Shown here piece by piece: positions 43,094 through 50,754 of a DNA stretch of 64,000 nt; within the stretch, counting starts at the first letter, position 1, and every line of letters starts with the position of its first letter. A program made the translations under genes and the position numbers. The notes under the pieces were generated by a model. That model was not told the DNA's origin and made no database searches. It saw only the letters and a program-made list of their open reading frames with translations. The DNA is from Ignavibacteriales bacterium (GTDB lineage Bacteria; Bacteroidota; Ignavibacteria; UBA10030): NCBI GenBank assembly GCA_026390595.1, contig JAPLFQ010000024.1, positions 1 to 64,000 of the forward strand, written 5' to 3'.

Positions 43094-43384
43094 ATGATCT
43101 TGAACTTCGCTGACAAAGCGACTGAGGATGTGTATAATGGGCTCGACTCGAAATCCGGACGCCGGATTCCACAGGCAGTGTGGAGAGCGGCGATGCGAAA
43201 ACTCGATATGCTCAACGCAGCGTATGAGCTTCGGGATCTTCTCGTACCTCCGGCAAACAGACTCGAAGCTCTGAAAGGGAAGTGGAAGGGGTATCATTCG
43301 ATCCGGATCAACGAGCAGTATCGCATCGTATTCAAGTGGATTGAAGGCAACGCCAAAGACGTTTTGATCACTGACTATCATTGA
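43094..43384 (+). CDS. higB: HigB-type toxin (RelE superfamily mRNA interferase)
   Basis: A 96-residue RelE-fold toxin of the HigB family, a ribosome-dependent mRNA endonuclease. The family pattern is 'MILNFADKATEDVYNG', 'AAMRKLDMLNAA', 'LEALKGKWKGYHSIRINEQYRIVFKW' in pieces, and a terminal 'ITDYH'. It precedes its antitoxin, the usual HigBA order. The short promoter-to-ATG distance suggests leaderless translation. It is a cytoplasmic toxin neutralised by HigA. Confidence 0.93.
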   Translation: MILNFADKATEDVYNGLDSKSGRRIPQAVWRAAMRKLDMLNAAYELRDLLVPPANRLEALKGKWKGYHSIRINEQYRIVFKWIEGNAKDVLITDYH

Positions 43385-43396
43385 AGGACAATCACG

Positions 43397-43669
43397 ATGA
43401 TTCCGAAGAACCGCAAGCCAACGCATCCGGGAGAAATCCTGCTTGAGGAGTTCTTGAAACCTGCCAGTATGAGTCAGGTGGAACTCGCCCGCCAGATGGG
43501 CGTTCCCATCCAGCGTATCAACACGCTGATCAACGGAAAGCGTGACATGACAGCCGAGACAGCCATCCTGCTCTCGCGCGCGCTGAAGACTACTTCTGAG
43601 TTCTGGATGAACCTCCAGGTGGCTTGTGATTTGTACGATGCTCAGCGCGCGTTGGAAAATGCCGCCTGA
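43397..43669 (+). CDS. higA: HigA-type antitoxin (XRE-family)
   Basis: A 90-residue antitoxin with the hallmark 'THPGEILLEEFLKPASMSQ' followed by a helix-turn-helix ('VELARQMGVPIQRINTLING') and 'SEFWMNLQ'. It binds HigB and represses the operon promoter. The gap to higB is 12 bases. The start at ATG 43397 is conventional. Confidence 0.95.
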   Translation: MIPKNRKPTHPGEILLEEFLKPASMSQVELARQMGVPIQRINTLINGKRDMTAETAILLSRALKTTSEFWMNLQVACDLYDAQRALENAA

Positions 43670-43729
43670 GTAATCCTAATATTCTACAAGATCGTTGAGA
43701 CCTGTTTTCGGACGACATAAAGGTGCATA

Positions 43730-45028
43730 GTGTTTGAATGGTTTTTTGGACCGGAGGTGGGGGAGAAGCGGGGTGTCCTTCGGCAAAATATTGCTGCAAA
43801 CATCATCGACGGCGGGATGTACGCGTTTGGGATCAGTTTCGTGTCGATCCAGACGGTGATCCCTGTCATGGTCAAGCGCATCAGCGGCAGCGATTTTGCG
43901 GTTGGTCTGGTGCTGGTTCTCTGGGCGGCCGGCTTCAATTTCCCTCAGATTTTTATCGCCAGCCGCGCCCAACGTTTTCCTTACAAGATGCGGTTGTTTC
44001 TGCAGACTGCAGTTGTCCAGCGTATCCCCTGGCTGATGCTCGCGCTCCTGTCGTTCTTCATTCTCGGCCGGCTGAGTCCGACAGCCGGCACGTTCTTTTT
44101 CTTCCTCCTGTTCACGCTCGCGGCTGTCACAGGCAGTCTCTGTTTTCCAATCTGGTTCGACCTGATCGCCAAGCTCACACCTGTGGAGCTTCGGGGTCGG
44201 CTTTTTGCAGCCCGGAATCTGCTCGGGGGGATACTCGGTGTTTTCGCCGGACTGGTCGTGGAGAGGGTGCTTGCAGAGATTGCGTATCCGCTCAGTTATG
44301 GAGTCTTATTCTCGATTGCCTTCGTCTTCATGGTGGGGTCTTACTGGGCATTGACGAAGTTGAAGGAGGAGGTCCCGTCGGCCGTCGCCGAAGAAGTCCA
44401 TATTCTTGAATACTACCGCAACCTGCCGAAAATACTGAAGGAGCAGAAGAACTTTCGCAATTTCCTGATTTCGGACGCGCTGCTGATTGCAGCGACGATG
44501 GCCGGTGCATTCTATGCCGTTCACGCGATTCAGAAATTCTCTTTGAGCGATTCTTCGGCCGGCCTCTTCACGGTGATGATCATGTGCAGCACGATCGTCG
44601 GGAACATGTTTTTCGGATACATTGCTGACCACTACGGTCACAAAGTGAATCTGATTCTTGCGGCTGCATCGACGGCTCTATCGTGCTTCATGGCGCTGCT
44701 GGCTCCCGGCCAGTGGTTGTACGCCCTCGTCTTTGTCGGGATGGCGTTTCAGATAGGTCTGAGCGGGATCTCGCGGCTATCAATCGTTGCAGAGCTGTGT
44801 TCCGAGGAAGAGCGTCCAACGTATGTCGCCCTCACAAACTTTGTCACCTCGCCGTTCATTCTCTTCGGTCTCGTTGCCGGCGGTATCGCGGGCCGGTACG
44901 GATATGACGCGGTGTTTCTCATCTCGGGTCTGCTGGCTGTTGCTTCGGGGCTGTGGATGGCATTCAGGGTGGAGGAACCGCGGGAGAATGTGCGAAGGCC
45001 GTTCGTTCAATCTGCGCAATACGAGTAA
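43730..45028 (+). CDS. Major facilitator superfamily transporter
   Basis: A 432-residue inner-membrane protein with about twelve hydrophobic helices. MFS-type loops are 'ASRAQRFPYKMRLF' and 'GYIADHYGHKVNL', the latter resembling the conserved 'GxxxDRxGRK' loop. The start is GTG 43730 with AAAGG ahead; it begins 'MFEWFFGPEVGEKRG'. The substrate is unknown. It follows higBA but probably has its own promoter. Alternatives are a sugar, drug or organic acid transporter. Confidence 0.9.
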   Translation: MFEWFFGPEVGEKRGVLRQNIAANIIDGGMYAFGISFVSIQTVIPVMVKRISGSDFAVGLVLVLWAAGFNFPQIFIASRAQRFPYKMRLFLQTAVVQRIPWLMLALLSFFILGRLSPTAGTFFFFLLFTLAAVTGSLCFPIWFDLIAKLTPVELRGRLFAARNLLGGILGVFAGLVVERVLAEIAYPLSYGVLFSIAFVFMVGSYWALTKLKEEVPSAVAEEVHILEYYRNLPKILKEQKNFRNFLISDALLIAATMAGAFYAVHAIQKFSLSDSSAGLFTVMIMCSTIVGNMFFGYIADHYGHKVNLILAAASTALSCFMALLAPGQWLYALVFVGMAFQIGLSGISRLSIVAELCSEEERPTYVALTNFVTSPFILFGLVAGGIAGRYGYDAVFLISGLLAVASGLWMAFRVEEPRENVRRPFVQSAQYE

Positions 45029-45115
45029 CCGGATTCACCCACGCATCGCTCTTTCAGTGTTTGAGCTCCGCAAACGTCCTTTCGTTCGAGTCGTACCCCG
45101 TTTCAGCACAGCTGA

Positions 45116-45766
45116 TCAGTCGGCAGATCCATCGATCTTGATGTTCCGAAACTCGCCGGTATCATCAAAGGAACCGAAGCCCACACGGCCGCGAACAATC
45201 GCCGTGTCGATTGCCTGCAGTGCAGGAATCCGGGATCCGTCCATGTATACTGCAATGCGGCCGCTCCTTCCGTCTCGCTCAACACGCACGCGGTGCCATG
45301 CGAAGTCCGTGAGTTGAGGTTGTGCCGTCCCCGAATCGATACGCACACGATCTGCATTGTTCACTAGAAAGATTCCATTGTGAACGTTGTCGCTGACTCC
45401 GGCAAGGTGGACATAGTAGAAACGAGAGGGGGATTCGTACCCTACGATGATGTCGAGGTCCCGGCGCACAACGTCCGGTGACGCAGTCGATCGTATTTCT
45501 GCTTCGACAGACGCATGGCGAAGAGGTATTGTTTTCAGGATGGCAAGTGCGGCCGGTCGGCGGATGGGACCCGATGGAGTCCCTGCCTTTGAGAGTATCA
45601 GCTTGCCGGCGTTGATGCGCCAGGTTCCCGATCCGTCCAGATGCCACCTCGCGATATTCCGGGCTCTTAACAGACTTGGACGAACGGTGATTAGTTGCCT
45701 CGCGTCGGTGTAATCCGGACAGAGTGTGTACATCAGCATGAGTGCAAAGAGCGTCGATGCTTTCAC
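45116..45766 (-). CDS. Secreted LamG/DUF1080-like concanavalin-fold protein
   Basis: A 216-residue protein with a signal peptide (about 1-23, ending TDA). The body is beta-rich, with segments typical of concanavalin-like and 3-keto-disaccharide-hydrolase-related (DUF1080) domains: 'DIIVGYESPSRFYYVHLAG', 'WHRVRVERDGRSGRIAVYMDG' and 'GRVGFGSFDDTGEFRNIKI'. This points to a carbohydrate-binding or hydrolase-associated role. It is divergent from the lactonase gene at 45950. Specificity is unknown. Confidence 0.8.
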   Translation of the reverse strand: MKASTLFALMLMYTLCPDYTDARQLITVRPSLLRARNIARWHLDGSGTWRINAGKLILSKAGTPSGPIRRPAALAILKTIPLRHASVEAEIRSTASPDVVRRDLDIIVGYESPSRFYYVHLAGVSDNVHNGIFLVNNADRVRIDSGTAQPQLTDFAWHRVRVERDGRSGRIAVYMDGSRIPALQAIDTAIVRGRVGFGSFDDTGEFRNIKIDGSAD

Positions 45767-45949
45767 AGGAAGGCCTTTCCAGAATTGACTGAATACAATA
45801 TGGCATCAAAAAACGATCTCCTCAAGCCCGTACTATTCAGATCGGATCGTCCCCAAAACCCGCCTGTTGAGACTGTTTCAATGAGAAAAAAATGGTACCA
45901 TTCGCACGACGCTCCACCACGACGATATTCTTGAAAGGGTCTTCAGTCT

Positions 45950-47086
45950 ATGACCGGTATCTGTGTTTCGAGGACTTTTTGTATCTATATGTTGTTTGTT
46001 GCATGCACGATCGTGTCTCCTGCGAAAGTAGGGAACAATCCCACCCTCAGAAACCGAACATCTCCCTCGGGTGCGGACGGTCTTCTGTATGTATCTCTCG
46101 ATGCTGAACACAGCATCGCTCTCTACAGAATTGATCAGGATCGGGGAGATCTTCGTTTCGTCAAGAAGATCACCGTCGGCGGAGAACCGGGCTCCCTTGC
46201 GGTGGACCCGTCGCGCAGCTATCTCTACGCCGCCATTAGATCCACCAACAGTATTTCGTCATTCCGTATCAATGCGCAAGACGGAGATTTGACGCTCATC
46301 AATACCATCCATGTTGCCGGAAATCCGGTCTATGTTGGTACCGACAAGACGGGAAAATTTCTCCTGACCGCCTACTTTGCAGAGAGTAAAGCCGCGATCT
46401 ATCGGATTGGGCCTGAGGGCGCCGTTCGGGATAGTGCAGTCCAGGTCCTTGACACAGAGCAGAATGCGCATGCGCTCCAAACGGATCCGTCGAACCGGTT
46501 TCTCTTCATTCCGTGCAGGACGGGCGAAACGATTCTGCAATTCAGATTCAACGCCGTCGGAGGTACGCTGACACCGAATGCCCCGGACAGAACAATGACC
46601 CTGCCGAAAACAGGACCCCGTCATTTCACTTTCCACCCGTCGCTGAATGTTGTCTATTTCGCCAATGAATTTGGTAGCAGCGTTACTGCCTATCGTCTCG
46701 ACAATGCGAACGGAAGCCTCTCAGAGCTTCAGACCATTTCTACACTGCCGGCAGAGTCTGTTGGAACAAACACGGGGGCCGATATTCATATCACGCCGGA
46801 TGGACGATTTCTGTATGCCTCCAACCGCGGCCACGAAAGCATCGCTGCATTTTCGGTTGACGCTGCCACAGGCCGATTGACATCGGGTGGATTTTCCCCA
46901 ACTGAAAAAACTCCCCGTTCGTTCGCTCTTGATCCAACCGGGAGGTTTTTGTATGCTTGCGGTCAGGGCTCGGGCAAAATCGCCGCGTACCGCATCAATA
47001 GCAAGAATGGGGAATTAACGCGCTTTAATACATATGATGCCGGCAAGAATCCTGTCTGGATTCTCACTATGTCAGCGAGCCGATGA
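45950..47086 (+). CDS. Lactonase-family beta-propeller protein (6-phosphogluconolactonase-like)
   Basis: A 378-residue seven-bladed propeller of the YbhE/Pgl lactonase family. Repeated 'SLAVDPSRSYLYAA', 'VGTDKTGKFLLTAYF', 'HALQTDPSNRFLFIPC', 'DIHITPDGRFLYASNRG' and 'FALDPTGRFLYACGQG' mark successive blades. The N-terminus has a hydrophobic stretch (CIYMLFVACTIVSPA), so export is likely, which argues for a secreted sugar-lactone enzyme rather than the pentose phosphate step. It lies among glycosidase genes. Confidence 0.88.
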   Translation: MTGICVSRTFCIYMLFVACTIVSPAKVGNNPTLRNRTSPSGADGLLYVSLDAEHSIALYRIDQDRGDLRFVKKITVGGEPGSLAVDPSRSYLYAAIRSTNSISSFRINAQDGDLTLINTIHVAGNPVYVGTDKTGKFLLTAYFAESKAAIYRIGPEGAVRDSAVQVLDTEQNAHALQTDPSNRFLFIPCRTGETILQFRFNAVGGTLTPNAPDRTMTLPKTGPRHFTFHPSLNVVYFANEFGSSVTAYRLDNANGSLSELQTISTLPAESVGTNTGADIHITPDGRFLYASNRGHESIAAFSVDAATGRLTSGGFSPTEKTPRSFALDPTGRFLYACGQGSGKIAAYRINSKNGELTRFNTYDAGKNPVWILTMSASR

Positions 47087-47203
47087 ACCGGGCACAAGCC
47101 GGCATTGACAAGCGAACACTTGGTCTTTCAGGGAAGTGCTTCGTAACCTGAGCATGTTTCACATTCGCCGTGACTTACAAGAGTGTCAGAAAGGATGGAT
47201 GAT

Positions 47204-48595
47204 ATGATTGATCGTCGCAATATTCTCGGGAACTTCCGATTCCATGGAGTAAATTCTATTCTGCTGAGCGCGTTGATCCTCACGATGGGAGCGAACCTGG
47301 CGTTCGCTCAAAACCCCGCCCAAGATACAAAAATGAAATGGTTCCGAGAGGCAAAATTCGGTTTGTTCATTCACTGGGGGCTCTATGCCATTCCTGCAGG
47401 CGAATGGAAGGGACAGAGGATCGCCGGTATCGGGGAGTGGATCATGAACCGCGCCAAGATTCCTGTGAAGGAATATGAACAACTCGCCGGGCAATTCAAC
47501 CCTGTGAAGTTCAATGCCGATGATATCGTGAAGCTGGCCGAAGATGCTGGAATGAAGTACATCGTCATCACAAGCAAGCATCACGACGGATTCGCGATCT
47601 ACCATTCCAAGGTTAGCAAATACAATGTCGTCGATGCCACTCCATTCAAGCGGGACATTCTGAAGGAACTCGCCGATGCCTGCGCGAAACGCGGTATAAG
47701 ACTCGGGTTCTATTACTCGCAGGCACAGGATTGGCACGAGCCGAACGGGGCCGGCAACACGTGGGATTTTGGAATCGATTCGTTGAAGAACTTCGATCAA
47801 TATCTGCGTGACAAGGCGGAACCTCAGGTGAAGGAAATCCTGACAGGATACGGACCGGTATGTCTGATCTGGTTCGACACGCCGCGGATGATGAACAAAG
47901 ATAGGGCACAGCGATTCGTCGATATCCTTCGTGACCTGCAGCCGGCGTGCCTGATCGACGGACGGCTTGGCATGGCCGGTGACTATCGATCCATGGGCGA
48001 CAACCGGATCCCGAACGAAGTCGTGAAGGAAGATTGGGAAGTGCCCGCGACGCTCAACGACACGTGGGGGTACAAAAGCTATGATGAAAACTGGAAGAGC
48101 CCTCAGGACTTGACGTTCAAACTGGTGGACATCGTGAGCAAGGGCGGCAACTATTTGCTCAACATCGGCCCAACTGCTGAGGGCCTTGTTCCTCAGCCGA
48201 GTCAGGATAACCTGCGTGCAGTAGGTCGCTGGCTGAAAGTCAACGGCGAATCGATCTACGGCGCCGGACCCACTCCCTTCGGCGGCGAATTTGGCTCACC
48301 GCATCCTGATACGACGAAGCGAGACTCCCGGGGAAACAAGCTCTTTGATGCAAAAAACGAGTGGCGTTGCACAACGAAACCGGGGAAGCTGTTTTTGCAT
48401 CTTTTCAAATGGCCGGCCGGTTCATTCGAGTTGAACGGATTGAATGGAAAGGCTGCAAAGGCGTACTTCCTCGCCGATCCGTCACGGAGAACTTTGTCAT
48501 TCAAGCAGGAGAGCGACAAGGTGACAGTCACCCTTCCTTCGGACGCGCTGGACAAGATGGATACGGTCGTTGTCTTCGAGTTGGCGTCCAACTGA
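47204..48595 (+). CDS. Alpha-L-fucosidase, GH29 (copy 2)
   Basis: About 463 residues; the signal peptide ends near 'NLAFAQ'. GH29 motifs are 'WFREAKFGLFIHWGLYAIP', 'YIVITSKHHDGFAIYHS', 'RLGFYYSQAQDWHEPNGAG' and 'CLIWFDTPRMM', whose Asp225 matches the catalytic nucleophile, then 'KGGNYLLNIGPTAEG'. AAGGA sits eight bases before ATG 47204; a GTG at 47183 and ATG 47195 are alternatives. It differs enough from copy 1 to suggest different linkage preference. It is followed by GH97 and lyase genes on the same strand. Confidence 0.95.
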   Translation: MIDRRNILGNFRFHGVNSILLSALILTMGANLAFAQNPAQDTKMKWFREAKFGLFIHWGLYAIPAGEWKGQRIAGIGEWIMNRAKIPVKEYEQLAGQFNPVKFNADDIVKLAEDAGMKYIVITSKHHDGFAIYHSKVSKYNVVDATPFKRDILKELADACAKRGIRLGFYYSQAQDWHEPNGAGNTWDFGIDSLKNFDQYLRDKAEPQVKEILTGYGPVCLIWFDTPRMMNKDRAQRFVDILRDLQPACLIDGRLGMAGDYRSMGDNRIPNEVVKEDWEVPATLNDTWGYKSYDENWKSPQDLTFKLVDIVSKGGNYLLNIGPTAEGLVPQPSQDNLRAVGRWLKVNGESIYGAGPTPFGGEFGSPHPDTTKRDSRGNKLFDAKNEWRCTTKPGKLFLHLFKWPAGSFELNGLNGKAAKAYFLADPSRRTLSFKQESDKVTVTLPSDALDKMDTVVVFELASN

Positions 48596-48619
48596 AGGGC
48601 AGTTGAATAATAAAAGCGC

Positions 48620-48740
48620 AGGCTCATCGGGAACTCTACTCCCGATGATACGTTGCAGTCTGCGTGCACATCAGTTCGTGAGCAGAGCCCACGAACAGCG
48701 TGCGGGCTCTGATCCCGATGATATGTTGGCAGCAGGAGGA
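48620..48740. repeat. Short direct repeat and hairpin between fucosidase and GH97 genes
   Basis: TCCCGATGATACGTTGCAG (48643-48661 region) recurs as TCCCGATGATATGTTGGCAG about 69 bases later (near 48712-48732). The first copy also forms a hairpin with the upstream CATCGGGA (CATCGGGA-actcta-cTCCCGATG). The role is unknown; it may be a leader or operator. Confidence 0.45.
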
Positions 48741-48782
48741 ATCGCGAGCACGCCGCCCCCGATTATGGAAGGAAGAAAGTCC

Positions 48783-50741
48783 ATGCAGAAGGCAATTTTC
48801 ACACTTGCTCTTACTGTTGCACTGATGAGTGCTTTTCCCGGCCCCGAAATTGGATTGGCACAATCTCAGTCGAGAGAGCAACGCTCGAGGCGCCTCATTC
48901 GGGTCGTGCCGATGAAACAGATCGATGTCAGAAGCCCCAACGGGAGCGTGACGTTTTCTCTTCTGCCGAATGCCGAACGCCTGACATTTACCGTCAAGAT
49001 GGAAAATGCAACGGTGCTGGATCCATCTCCGATTGTCATGAAAGTCGACGGATATGATTTGTCATCAGGAGTCCTCTTCGATACTCTTCTTTCGTACACG
49101 GGTGAAGAATTCTATCCTTGGTACGGAGCTCACAGCGTAGCCGCGAGCAAATACAACGGCGCGAGAATCGGATTGCGGCACGACCTCTCCGTCACCGCGT
49201 ACACACTCGAAGTTCGCGCATTTGACGATGGCATTGCATTTCGTCACGTCATTCCCGGTTCTGACTCCGCAGCACGGGCGCCTGATGAGTACACGACCTT
49301 CCTGGTCCCTCAAAGTTCCACTGTCTGGTATCACGACATGGACGGCCACTATGAGGCCGAGTACGTGAAACAAGATATCGCCCAGGTCCCGCCGGGTCAG
49401 TGGGCCGGACCGCCGGTGACATTCAAGTTGCCGAATGAAGCCGGCTACGCGGCGATCATGGAAGCGAACCTTGTCAATTACAGCGGAATGGGATTGGAGG
49501 CTGACGGCCGAAGAGGGTGGATAGTCGGACTCGGGCATCGTCAACCGCTGAGTTATCCTTTTGAACTCCGCTATGGCAGGGACGAAGGCAAGCGTCTCGG
49601 CAGACCGGCAGCCATCAATGGCGAGATTACCACGCCGTGGAGAGTGGTCATGGTTGGTCACGACCTGAACACTCTCGTCAACAGCACAATTCTGCCGAAT
49701 CTTTCCTCTCCTCCGGATCCGAAGCTCTTTCCTCAGGGGATCAAGACTTCATGGATCAAACCCGGAAGGGCAGCGTGGCGGTACGTCGATGGGGGAGATA
49801 CCTCGTTTGAGGGTCTCAAGGAGTTTTCTCGTTCTGCAGGCAAACTCGGCTTTGAACATCATGTGATCGAGGGCGTCTGGAGCAAATGGACAATAGAACA
49901 GCAGAAAGAAATGGTCGATTTTTCCCGCAAGCAAGGCGTGGGTGTTTGGTTTTGGAAGCACAGCAAAGAGCTAAGGACCCCCCAAGAGCGCGAAGAGTTC
50001 TTCAGGATGCTTCATGATCTGGGTGTGGTCGGTGCTAAGATCGATTTCTTCGATCACGAGGCCAAAGAAGTGATCGACGTCTACGAGCAAATGCTGCGCG
50101 AGGCAGCAGAGCATCAGATATTGATTGTATTTCATGGTGCAAACAAACCTACAGGCCGGGACCGGACGTGGCCGAACGAGCTTGTCCGTGAAGGAATCCG
50201 CGGCATGGAGTCGAGCCGCTTGATGGAGCGAGCCAGACATCAAACAATCTTGCCGTTTACGCGCTACCTGGCTGGACCCGCAGACTACACTTCCATGATC
50301 TTCAGCGAACGAAGACGGAACACAAGCTGGGCTCATCAGATTGCCACTATGGCTGTGTTTTCCAGTCCGTTACTCACGATTGCCGCCCACCCGGACAGCA
50401 TTTTGCGAAACCCGGCCGTCGAGGTGATCAAGGGCATGCCTTCGGTGTGGGACGAGACGATTGTCTTGCCGTCGTCGAGAATTGGTGAGCTTGTGGTGTA
50501 CGCCCGACGAAGTGGTATGACGTGGTACCTCGCCCTTATGAACGGCGGCGTCGCTCAGACCGTGCGCGTGCCGCTCTCGTTCCTCGGCGAAGGAGCGTAC
50601 AAGGGGGATCTTGTCCGGGATGATCAAAAGAATTCGGGGGCGGTGAAAACAGAAACATTGGATCTTCGCCGCAATTCTGATCTCAAGATTGAAATGGGCG
50701 ATGGCGGCGGCTTCGTCGGCCGATTCTCAAAGAAGCAATAA
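48783..50741 (+). CDS. GH97 family glycosidase (alpha-glucosidase/alpha-galactosidase)
   Basis: A 652-residue exported GH97 enzyme. A signal peptide covers the first ~26 residues. A large beta-sandwich precedes the barrel. Barrel motifs are 'KTSWIKPGRAAWRYVDGG', 'GAKIDFFDHEAKEVID' and 'LIVFHGANKPTGRDRTWPN', then 'REGIRGMESS'. Asp421 in 'KIDFFD' sits where the retaining GH97 subgroup (galactosidase type) has its nucleophile. I recall that SusB-type inverting enzymes have a different residue there, so alpha-galactosidase is more likely than alpha-glucosidase. The ATG at 48783 has GGAAG upstream. It is cotranscribed with the lyase gene. Confidence 0.9.
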   Translation: MQKAIFTLALTVALMSAFPGPEIGLAQSQSREQRSRRLIRVVPMKQIDVRSPNGSVTFSLLPNAERLTFTVKMENATVLDPSPIVMKVDGYDLSSGVLFDTLLSYTGEEFYPWYGAHSVAASKYNGARIGLRHDLSVTAYTLEVRAFDDGIAFRHVIPGSDSAARAPDEYTTFLVPQSSTVWYHDMDGHYEAEYVKQDIAQVPPGQWAGPPVTFKLPNEAGYAAIMEANLVNYSGMGLEADGRRGWIVGLGHRQPLSYPFELRYGRDEGKRLGRPAAINGEITTPWRVVMVGHDLNTLVNSTILPNLSSPPDPKLFPQGIKTSWIKPGRAAWRYVDGGDTSFEGLKEFSRSAGKLGFEHHVIEGVWSKWTIEQQKEMVDFSRKQGVGVWFWKHSKELRTPQEREEFFRMLHDLGVVGAKIDFFDHEAKEVIDVYEQMLREAAEHQILIVFHGANKPTGRDRTWPNELVREGIRGMESSRLMERARHQTILPFTRYLAGPADYTSMIFSERRRNTSWAHQIATMAVFSSPLLTIAAHPDSILRNPAVEVIKGMPSVWDETIVLPSSRIGELVVYARRSGMTWYLALMNGGVAQTVRVPLSFLGEGAYKGDLVRDDQKNSGAVKTETLDLRRNSDLKIEMGDGGGFVGRFSKKQ

Positions 50742-50754
50742 TAAGAGGACCACA

